A stretch of DNA of 11,453 nucleotides. Origin: Chloroflexia bacterium. GTDB taxonomy: Bacteria; Chloroflexota; Chloroflexia; Thermomicrobiales; CFX8. A program made the position numbers and the translations under genes. A model generated the notes under the pieces. It worked only from the letters and a program-made list of their open reading frames with translations, made no database searches and had not been told where the DNA came from. Location: assembly GCA_013696045.1 (NCBI GenBank), contig JACCZH010000421.1, positions 1 to 11,453 on the forward strand. The letters run 5' to 3'. Below, piece by piece: positions 5,768 through 11,453 of this stretch (positions within the stretch are counted from its first letter, which is position 1; every line of letters starts with the position of its first letter).

Positions 5768-6387
5768 GTGACGATCTGAGGTTCATTCACCAATTTGAGC
5801 CAGGCGCCGGAGATGCTTCAAGCAGGACACTCCTGTTGCTGCATGGCACCGGCGGCAACGAATCCGACCTCCTGCAACTAGGCGGGATGATAGCGCCTGG
5901 CGCGGCGCTACTGAGCCCGCGTGGCAAGGTGCTGGAGAATGGCATGGCGCGCTTCTTCCGCCGGTTAGCTGAGGGCGTGTTTGACGAAGAGGACTTACAC
6001 TCCCGCACCGAGGAACTCGCTGAGTTCATCGACGCGGCTGCTGGCGCCTACGAGCTTGACCGCGAGTCGATTCTGGCCGTTGGCTACTCTAACGGCGCGA
6101 ACATCGCCGCGAGCCTGCTGTTGTCGGACCCGGAGATGCTGGCCGGAGCGATTCTGTTGCGGGCTATGGTCCCGTTCGAGCCTGATTCGCTTCCGGACCT
6201 GAGGGGCACACCGATTTTCATGTCGTCGGGCCGTCAAGATCCGATCATCCCTCCAGAGAACTCCGAGCGCCTGGCGCATCTGTTGCGTGAGGCCGGCGCG
6301 GACGTCACCCTGGAATGGCTGCCCACTGGCCACGGCCTCACCCGTGAGGATGTTGACGCAGCACGCGCGTGGCTGGTTGTCCCGTAG
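5764..6387 (+). CDS. mhqD: MhqD-like alpha/beta hydrolase (carboxylesterase/phospholipase family)
   Basis: Serine hydrolase of 207 aa of the phospholipase/carboxylesterase type, close in style to B. subtilis MhqD, which is induced by hydroquinone-type stress; the exact substrate of that family is not settled. Seen: the oxyanion-side motif LLLLHGTGGNESDLL (23-37), SPRGKVLENGMARFFRR, the nucleophile elbow GYSNG with Ser109, GRQDPIIPP with Asp159, and PTGHGLT with His190, completing a Ser-Asp-His triad at normal spacing. No signal peptide is seen, so it is probably cytoplasmic. The ATG overlaps the mhqO stop by 4 nt, implying translational coupling. A MhqO-MhqD pair is strong support for shared function in handling aromatic or quinone-derived compounds. 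It is the last gene of the run. Confidence 0.93.
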   Translation: MSDDLRFIHQFEPGAGDASSRTLLLLHGTGGNESDLLQLGGMIAPGAALLSPRGKVLENGMARFFRRLAEGVFDEEDLHSRTEELAEFIDAAAGAYELDRESILAVGYSNGANIAASLLLSDPEMLAGAILLRAMVPFEPDSLPDLRGTPIFMSSGRQDPIIPPENSERLAHLLREAGADVTLEWLPTGHGLTREDVDAARAWLVVP

Positions 6388-6435
6388 AGAAAATCTGAAC
6401 TGTCTCCACGCTTTACAGGCTTGGGTGGGCTCTCG

Positions 6436-6465
6436 GATCAATCTCAGATTAATGATCGATTAATG
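6436..6465 (+). promoter_or_regulatory. Three tandem repeats with 11-bp period, candidate response-regulator site
   Basis: GATCAATC (6436-6443), GATTAATG (6447-6454) and GATTAATG (6458-6465) begin exactly 11 nt apart. The second and third are identical and the first differs at two positions. Direct repeats with an 11-bp period are the known arrangement for PhoB/OmpR-family response regulators. The block lies 79 nt before the collagen-like gene and 48 nt after mhqD, so the collagen-like gene is the likely target. No clear -10 was found. Confidence 0.45.
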
Positions 6466-6507
6466 GCTGTTTTCTACGGTGTTGGCAACCGGATTAGTTT
6501 GTCAGCA

Positions 6508-6527
6508 TGGGGCATCGAGCTGCCCCA
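6508..6527 (+). promoter_or_regulatory. Stem-loop touching the ribosome-binding site of the collagen-like gene
   Basis: TGGGGCA (6508-6514) can pair with TGCCCCA (6521-6527) across a 6-nt loop. The last stem base is the first base of AGGAG (6527-6531), so folding could affect ribosome access. This is a single short hairpin and may be chance. Confidence 0.35.
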
Positions 6528-6544
6528 GGAGAAAGGGAAACGCC

Positions 6545-7183
6545 ATGCGGCATGCATTCACCGTTCGCTCACTGCGATTGTTGGCGCCAGCGCTGATTGT
6601 AGTCCTCGTGCTGGCGGCAGGCTCGGCTGCCATCGCGCAGGGCCAGAGCTCCACGATGTTCTACGCCTGCGAGGGACCGAACGGCACGTTGTCGCAAATC
6701 TCGACATCGGAGCCCACATGCAATGGCAAGAACCAGGCGCTCGTGTCCTGGAACCAGGTTGGACCGCCAGGGCCAAAAGGCAAGATAGGTGATCCGGGCG
6801 TCGATGGTGTGGACGGTGCTCTAGGTATCCAGGGCGCGAAAGGCGACCAGGGAGACATCGGTCTTCAAGGAGAGCAAGGGCCAAAAGGCGACGCCGGAGC
6901 GGACGGGCTTCAGGGCCCAGAAGGGCCACAAGGACAAGCTGGCCTGATGACTGTCACACCGAGATCCAGCTTTGTCACAGAACTGTCTGCTGGGACTACC
7001 CGTGTGATCGGAGCGTCCTGTGTTGAGGGTGAGATGTTGACAGGGGGTGGGTACTACCTGAGCAGTCCCGGCGTGGAGGTAAGACAAAGTGTTCCCTTTG
7101 GCAACCAGTGGAGCGTGATCGCTAGAAACATGAACGAATTTGGGATGATATTTATCGTTTATGCCATGTGCGCATCTTCATAG
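6545..7183 (+). CDS. Secreted collagen-like protein with 20 Gly-X-Y triplets
   Basis: Exported protein of 212 aa. A Sec-type signal peptide is clear (hydrophobic core LLAPALIVVLVLAAGSAAIA, probable cut after AIAQG or nearby). Next comes a short N-terminal module with Cys42 and Cys59 ending in the SWNQVG sequence that commonly precedes collagen tracts in bacterial proteins. Residues 73-133 (6761-6943) are 20 uninterrupted Gly-X-Y triplets, including several GPKG, GDQG and GEQG types that stabilise bacterial collagen helices without hydroxyproline. The C-terminal domain (about 134-212) has GASCVEGEMLTGGGYYL and a final YAMCA, so a Cys159-Cys209 disulfide is plausible; it resembles the beta domain that follows collagen tracts in many actinobacterial and Chloroflexota proteins. 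The ATG at 6545 is chosen for the upstream AGGAGAAAGGG and the signal peptide; the frame extends further upstream without support. Function is unknown; surface or matrix structure is inferred. Confidence 0.9.
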   Translation: MRHAFTVRSLRLLAPALIVVLVLAAGSAAIAQGQSSTMFYACEGPNGTLSQISTSEPTCNGKNQALVSWNQVGPPGPKGKIGDPGVDGVDGALGIQGAKGDQGDIGLQGEQGPKGDAGADGLQGPEGPQGQAGLMTVTPRSSFVTELSAGTTRVIGASCVEGEMLTGGGYYLSSPGVEVRQSVPFGNQWSVIARNMNEFGMIFIVYAMCASS

Positions 7184-7226
7184 CGCGACGTGACGATCCA
7201 TGTGTGTTGTTGAAGGGACAAGCCTC

Positions 7227-8813
7227 ATGAGCCACGAGCAGCCAGCCAGGCGACACGGACGCCGTCAGTTTCTTAAGAGCCTTAGCGCGGGCGCGGCAGG
7301 GGTAGCTGTCGCCGGGACACTGACGAGAGAATCTGTCGCCGCTCAGCAGGTCATCAGTATTGGCGATACTCACCGGTCGGTCTGGTTTCCAAACGTTGTC
7401 GTACCTGACGCGGGACTGGCGGGCACTCGCACGCTAAGCAATGCGTTCGACCTGAACAATGGGAATGCACCTGTCGAGGTGATCATCCCGCGGGTGATTC
7501 CGATCATTTTTGAATTCGTCTCGGCCGTCGCGAACGACGCGACGCTCGTGCTACGCATTACCGCGCTGCTCACCAACGCCTGGTTCGACGCCATTGCGCC
7601 CTACCACCCGACCGCCGTGGGCGTGTACTCGAAGCTCGGACGTCGGCCCGCGAGCGAAGCGACTATCGCCAACAAGAACACCGCTATCCTGTTTGCATCG
7701 TACCGCGTGCTTTTCAGCGTTCTCTCCCGGTACACCAATGACTGGCGAGATATGTTGGTGTCGGCCGGCCTGGACCCGGACGATGATGGCCAGGACACCA
7801 CGACCGCAACCGGTATCGGGAACGTTGCCGGCTCCGACGTGGTCGCCGCCAGAGAGCGTGACGGTATGAACCAGCTGGGTGACGAGGGCGGCCGCGCATT
7901 CAACCGCCAGCCATATGCGGACTACCTCGGCTATGAGCCGGTCAACACGGCATACGACTTACGAAATGCATCACGATGGCAGCCCCAGATCGTCACCAGG
8001 GGCAACGGAATCTTTCAGGTACAACAGTTTGTGACGCCGCAGCTGCGCATGACGCGCCCATACTCATACGACGACCCCGGAATCTTCCAGACGCCTCGCC
8101 CGGTCATGGGTAGAGGCACAGCTTACAGGCAGCAGGCGGAAGAGGTGCTGGCGGCGTCGGCAAGCCTGACGGATTATCAGAAGATGGTGGCTGAACTCTA
8201 CGACAACAAGCTCTTCGGCATCGGGTTTTCCGCGCTCGTTGCCTCTCAGTTGAATGGCCTGACTCTGGACGAGTTTGTTCACTATGATTTCCTCACCAAC
8301 GTCGCGTCATTCGACACGGCCATTGCCTGTTGGAACGAAAAACTCCGCCACGATTACGTGCGGCCGGTCAGCGCAATCCGCTATCTGTATGGAGACGATC
8401 CGGTGACGGCGTGGGGCGGTCCCGGCAAAGGTACAGTCAACGATCTCCCGGCCAACGAATGGCGCAGCTATCTGGGGACTGCTGATCACCCCGAGCATCC
8501 ATCGGGCTCCGCCTCCTTCTGCTCCGCGCACGCCGAGGCCAGCCGGCTCTTCTTTGGTGATGACAACTTCGGCTGGTCGATACCCGTCCCCGCAGGCTCG
8601 TCCGTCGTGGAACCGGGCATCACGCCGTCCCAGGACATCGTGATCGGTCCCTGGAACACCTGGACGGAGTTCGAACAGGAGTGCGGTCTGAGCCGTTTGT
8701 GGGGCGGTGTCCACTTCATGCCGTCCATCACGGCCGGGCAGGATCTGGGCCGCGCCGTCGGCAAGCTTGCCTTCGACTTCGTGCAGGCGCACATCAATGG
8801 CGACGTTGACTGA
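7227..8813 (+). CDS. Tat-exported vanadium-haloperoxidase-like protein (PAP2 superfamily)
   Basis: Protein of 528 aa with a twin-arginine signal (GRRQFLK at 11-17, then the hydrophobic stretch AGAAGVAVAG), so it is exported folded. The C-terminal half carries the acid-phosphatase/vanadium-haloperoxidase pattern: K372-x6-R379-P380 (KLRHDYVRP), then PSG at 425-427 (HPEHPSGSASF), then S489-R490-x5-H496 (SRLWGGVHF). In classical enzymes these residues bind vanadate or phosphate and His496 would be the axial ligand. The PSGH histidine that acts as acid-base in classical enzymes is Ser428 here, although a His lies nearby at His435 (CSAHAEA). Such variants exist among haloperoxidase-like proteins, and activity cannot be assumed. 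The ATG at 7227 follows GAAGGGAC and gives the Tat signal its proper position; the upstream ATG at 7200 would add 9 aa. It lies 43 nt after the collagen-like gene, possibly co-transcribed. Confidence 0.9.
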   Translation: MSHEQPARRHGRRQFLKSLSAGAAGVAVAGTLTRESVAAQQVISIGDTHRSVWFPNVVVPDAGLAGTRTLSNAFDLNNGNAPVEVIIPRVIPIIFEFVSAVANDATLVLRITALLTNAWFDAIAPYHPTAVGVYSKLGRRPASEATIANKNTAILFASYRVLFSVLSRYTNDWRDMLVSAGLDPDDDGQDTTTATGIGNVAGSDVVAARERDGMNQLGDEGGRAFNRQPYADYLGYEPVNTAYDLRNASRWQPQIVTRGNGIFQVQQFVTPQLRMTRPYSYDDPGIFQTPRPVMGRGTAYRQQAEEVLAASASLTDYQKMVAELYDNKLFGIGFSALVASQLNGLTLDEFVHYDFLTNVASFDTAIACWNEKLRHDYVRPVSAIRYLYGDDPVTAWGGPGKGTVNDLPANEWRSYLGTADHPEHPSGSASFCSAHAEASRLFFGDDNFGWSIPVPAGSSVVEPGITPSQDIVIGPWNTWTEFEQECGLSRLWGGVHFMPSITAGQDLGRAVGKLAFDFVQAHINGDVD

Positions 8814-8844
8814 GCGAGCGTGTCATGGGTCATAGAGACGAGCA

Positions 8845-8872
8845 TGCCCGCCCGAGGCGCCTCGGGCGGGCA
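8845..8872. terminator. Perfect 28-nt palindrome, probable bidirectional terminator
   Basis: TGCCCGCCCGAGGC is followed directly by its exact reverse complement, with no spacer. It lies between the convergent haloperoxidase-like gene (stop at 8813) and the methyltransferase (stop at 8897), where a shared terminator is expected. There is no T-run on either side, so it would be a GC-rich hairpin without U-tract, or a barrier to exonucleases. Confidence 0.55.
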
Positions 8873-8896
8873 CTGTGTTGCTGCCCCGGCCAGCGT

Positions 8897-9469
8897 CTAG
8901 CGCTTGGAGCGGGCCGTGATATGGTCGATGTGCCAAGTGTAGAGCAGCCAGTCCCCGGTTTCCCAGACTTCGGCGGCGCCCAGGTTGGCCTTCTGTCCAA
9001 GGTCAATGATTTGTTCCTGAGTCATTCGGCGACTCGGTGGCGGGCCGATCTCTTCCTCACGGTAGGGCCATTCCATGACCGCCACCGTCCTGCGGCAGAG
9101 ACGCTTCCACTCCTTGAGCGCAGCCACCTGATCCGGCAGCTCGTGCAGCACGAAGGCGGCGAAGACAAGGTCAGCTGACTCGGTGGGCATACGGATAGTG
9201 TCGGCCTGAGTCTGCATGTGTTTGGCGTTTGGTACGAGCTTGCGGATCTGGTCGATCATCGTCGCGGAGCTATCCACGGCAGTGACCTGCCCCACACCGG
9301 CGTTGAGAAACGCTTCGGCCCAGACGCCGGTGCCTGCGCCGACGTCGATGACATGCATGGTGTCACGCTCGACCAGCCGGGTGACGACCTCGGGAACGCG
9401 CAGCATCTTCAGCCGCTCGGGGCTACGCAACCGCTCGTGGTTTGAGGTATCGAATCCGCCTTCGGTCAT
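8897..9469 (-). CDS. Class I SAM-dependent methyltransferase
   Basis: Predicted methyltransferase of 190 aa; the substrate is unknown. Seen: an N-terminal helix region NHERLRSPERLKMLRVPEVV, motif I VIDVGAGTGVW (40-50), Asp66 at the end of strand 2 (TAVDSSATMI), MPTESADLVFAAFVLHELPD (94-113) for motif II and post-II, and a C-terminal part with EWPYREEEIGPPPSRRMT. This arrangement is that of the UbiE/Methyltransf_11-like group. I chose the ATG at 9469 because AGGAG lies 9 nt upstream; the open frame continues to 9541, but that part is translated from the repeat at 9488-9530 (Gly/Arg-rich) and is not likely coding. It lies downstream of the molybdenum hydroxylase gene on the same strand, 160 nt away, with no evident functional link. 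Confidence 0.88.
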   Translation of the reverse strand: MTEGGFDTSNHERLRSPERLKMLRVPEVVTRLVERDTMHVIDVGAGTGVWAEAFLNAGVGQVTAVDSSATMIDQIRKLVPNAKHMQTQADTIRMPTESADLVFAAFVLHELPDQVAALKEWKRLCRRTVAVMEWPYREEEIGPPPSRRMTQEQIIDLGQKANLGAAEVWETGDWLLYTWHIDHITARSKR

Positions 9470-9487
9470 GGTGTTGGTCTCCTGACA

Positions 9488-9530
9488 GCCCTCACCCCCG
9501 ACCCCTCTTCCAATTCTGGAAAAGGGGGGG
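9488..9530. repeat. C-rich/G-rich hairpin repeat upstream of the methyltransferase
   Basis: CCCCTCTTCCA (9502-9512) and TGGAAAAGGGG (9517-9527) pair at 10 of 11 positions around a 4-nt loop, preceded by the C-rich CCCTCACCCCCGA (9489-9501) and followed by more G. I recall this composition from short dispersed intergenic palindromes in Chloroflexota and other genomes, but cannot verify copy number here. CCCCCCC at 9560-9566 could pair alternatively with GGGGGGG at 9524-9530. The rest of the gap (9542-9629) shows no gene. Confidence 0.6.
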
Positions 9531-9629
9531 CATGAGGACAATTCGAATGCTCAACTCTACCCCCCCTCTCTCGTCCACGCATGGCGGGGTACACGCCCAG
9601 AGGGCACCCGGGGCATTGGTAAGGGGTTC

Positions 9630-11453
9630 CTACTTTCCGTTCATCAACACCTTGCTCACCCGCTCGGCATTGAGCGGCATCTCGGTAATGCGCTTGCCGG
9701 TGGCGTTGGCGACGGCATTGGCGATGGCGGCCGCTCCGGGAACGATGGGAGGCTCGCCGACGCCCTTGGCGCCCATCGGCCCGGCTGATGACGGCACTTC
9801 GAGCACGATCGTCTCGATCGACGGCACCTGGTTCGACTTCGGCAAGTTGTAGTCCATCATCGTCGCGCTAATGAGTTGGCCGTCTTCGCTGTAACTCATT
9901 TGCTCGTGCAGACCGAACCCGATGCCCTGGGCAGTTCCGCCGATCATCTGGCCCTCAACGGCGGCCGGGTTGAGTGATTTGCCGACGTCCTGAACGGTGA
10001 CCCAGCGGTCGATCGTGATCTGACCGGTCTCCTGATCGACTGTCAGCTCGGCAATCTGACCGGAGAAGCCCGGCGCGCGGTCCTGGATGGCCGATTTGCC
10101 GATGCCGTAGACAGGCTCATACTTGCCGCCGAAGGACATGCTCAGGCGGGAAAGCTCGGCGACGGCGATTTCCTGATCGGTGCCCTTCACTCGCACAACG
10201 CCGTCAACCATCTCAAGGTCGTCGGCTGACGCTTCCATTTCAGCGGAGGCGATGGCCAGGATTTGCTTGCGTGCTTCTTCAGCGGCCTTCATAACGGCCG
10301 GTCCAAGGGTGAAGGTTGTTTTTGAGCCACCGGCCATGCCGGCATAAGGGGCGTTGTCGGTGTCCCCGTTGACGACCTTGATCTTGTCTATCTCGGTGCC
10401 GAAGACATCAGCCGTGAGCATGGCGAAGGTCGTGTTGGTGCCGGTGATGTCGCTGTGGCCCAGCGTGAGTAGCAGCGAACCGTCGGTGTTGACACGGATG
10501 TTGGCCGCGCAGGGCTCGACACCGCCCGGCCAGCCACCGATTGCCATGCCGATGCCCTTTTTGGGGTCCTTGCCGCGCTCTTTCCAGAGCGGGTGATCCT
10601 TGATCGTTTGCAGGATCTCCTTGAGACCGATGCGTGCCCAGGGCTGATCGTTCGCCATGACGTCACCGCCCTCTGAGGCGTTGTGCAGTCTGAAGTCGAC
10701 CGGGTCCCAGCCGATTTCGGTAGCGACCTCGTCAATCGCCTGCTCGATAGCGAAGGTAGCCTGCGGCGCGCCTGGCGCGCGATAGGCGCCGGTACCCGGC
10801 TTGTTGGTGATGACTTCATAGCCGGTGATCTCGAGGTTGTCGGTCTGATAATAGCTGCCCATGATGAGCGCGCCGACCGTCAGCGGCGAGGCTGGATAGC
10901 AACCGGAGTCGTAGACCACCTGAGCCTTAACGGCCGTGATCGTGCCATCTTTCTTCGCGCCGATCTTAATGTCGATGACTGAACCGGGGGCCGGAGTGCC
11001 GGCCATGAACTCCTCAGTGCGACTCATGAGGATTTTTACCGGTGCGTTCAGCTTGAGCGCCAACCAGCCGGTAAGTGGCTCTAGCAAGACCGCCTTCGAT
11101 CCGAATCCGCCGCCAATCTCAAGGTTGACAACCTTGATCTGACTCTGGGGCAGCCCCAGCACGGCGGCGGTGGAGTTGCGAGTATAGAACTGCCCCTGCG
11201 TCATGGTGTAGATGACGAGGTTGCCAAAAGGATCGGGCACGGCGATAGTCGCGTGCGGCTCGATGTATCCCTGGTGAACCATGCCCGACCGGTACTGTCG
11301 TTCGACAACGGCGTCCGCCTCGCTGAAACCTGTCTCAACATTGCCCCGCGTGAAACGTGTAGCGTTTGTGATGTTGTCGGGCATCTTCGAGATGTCCATG
11401 TCTTCACCGCCTGAGACCGAGGCATGCGCTTCACCCTCGGACCATTCCTCGCC
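9630..11453 (-). CDS. Xanthine dehydrogenase-family molybdopterin-binding subunit, N-terminus outside window
   Basis: Large (catalytic) subunit of a molybdenum hydroxylase; 607 residues are visible and the frame stays open to the right edge, reading GEEWSEGEAHASVSGGED before the first internal ATG at 11399. The family hydroxylates N-heterocycles, aldehydes or similar substrates at a Mo-molybdopterin cytosine dinucleotide centre, usually with separate FAD and 2Fe-2S subunits. Seen in order: VERQYRSGMVHQGYIEPHA, EIGGGFGSKAVLLEP, TGAYRAPGAPQATFAIEQAID, GGSKTTFTLGPAV, VQDVGKSLNPAAVEGQMIGG and GAKGVGEPPIVPGAAA. The Glu of GVGEPP (codon 9753-9755) is the expected catalytic base. The AYRAPGAPQ loop is the xanthine/aldehyde type, not the AYRCSFR loop of CO dehydrogenase CoxL. 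The specific substrate cannot be read. Accessory subunits may lie beyond the right edge. Confidence 0.95.
   Translation of the reverse strand, partial: GEEWSEGEAHASVSGGEDMDISKMPDNITNATRFTRGNVETGFSEADAVVERQYRSGMVHQGYIEPHATIAVPDPFGNLVIYTMTQGQFYTRNSTAAVLGLPQSQIKVVNLEIGGGFGSKAVLLEPLTGWLALKLNAPVKILMSRTEEFMAGTPAPGSVIDIKIGAKKDGTITAVKAQVVYDSGCYPASPLTVGALIMGSYYQTDNLEITGYEVITNKPGTGAYRAPGAPQATFAIEQAIDEVATEIGWDPVDFRLHNASEGGDVMANDQPWARIGLKEILQTIKDHPLWKERGKDPKKGIGMAIGGWPGGVEPCAANIRVNTDGSLLLTLGHSDITGTNTTFAMLTADVFGTEIDKIKVVNGDTDNAPYAGMAGGSKTTFTLGPAVMKAAEEARKQILAIASAEMEASADDLEMVDGVVRVKGTDQEIAVAELSRLSMSFGGKYEPVYGIGKSAIQDRAPGFSGQIAELTVDQETGQITIDRWVTVQDVGKSLNPAAVEGQMIGGTAQGIGFGLHEQMSYSEDGQLISATMMDYNLPKSNQVPSIETIVLEVPSSAGPMGAKGVGEPPIVPGAAAIANAVANATGKRITEMPLNAERVSKVLMNGK

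Noticed and set aside
6761..6943. Tandem DNA repeat or CRISPR-like array
   Set aside because: The periodicity is 9 nt from Gly-X-Y codons, with no conserved repeat or spacers.
9470..9541. N-terminal extension of the second methyltransferase
   Set aside because: The extension is translated repeat DNA, and a good AGGAG-ATG lies at 9469.

Overview
The window is a GC-rich bacterial chromosomal segment with densely packed genes on both strands. The mix of genes suggests an aerobic, soil-type bacterium: a high-affinity metal ABC importer, an HxlR regulator, ring-cleaving VOC dioxygenases, a Tat-exported haloperoxidase-like protein, a collagen-like secreted protein and a molybdenum hydroxylase. My best guess is Chloroflexota (Thermomicrobia-like). 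This rests on overall gene style and a familiar-looking C-rich intergenic repeat, not on a marker gene, so it is weak. I see no rRNA, tRNA, CRISPR array, transposase or phage gene.

Layout. (1) 1-1666, minus strand: a ZnuA-type lipoprotein with a His/Asp-rich loop, then a ZnuC-type ATPase that runs off the left edge. A short FmdB-type zinc-ribbon gene (1825-2085, plus) diverges from them across a 158-nt region containing nested inverted repeats. (2) 2092-6387: an HxlR-family regulator and an overlapping methyltransferase (minus strand) diverge from a plus-strand run of YceI-family protein, CatE-like two-domain dioxygenase, MhqO-like dioxygenase and MhqD-like alpha/beta hydrolase. The two promoters share overlapping -35 boxes, both with 17-nt spacers, and an inverted repeat covers the YceI-side promoter. 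In Bacillus subtilis the CatE, MhqO and MhqD families belong to the catechol/quinone stress regulons, so this looks like a compact electrophile or aromatic-compound defence locus under one HxlR protein. (3) 6436-8872: a secreted collagen-like protein, preceded by three repeats with an 11-bp period, then a Tat-exported vanadium-haloperoxidase-like protein and a perfect 28-nt palindrome. (4) 8897-11453, minus strand: a second small methyltransferase, and a xanthine-dehydrogenase-family molybdopterin subunit that runs off the right edge, with a C-rich/G-rich hairpin repeat between them.

The oddest points are these. The CatE-like gene carries two consecutive in-frame stop codons inside an AT-rich, T-rich patch exactly where the conserved end of its first domain should be. 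A near-perfect 28-bp hairpin sits between catE and mhqO and ends 10 nt before the mhqO start. The HxlR promoter places the predicted transcription start at or next to the ATG, so that mRNA may be leaderless. No gene-free stretch exceeds 300 nt.
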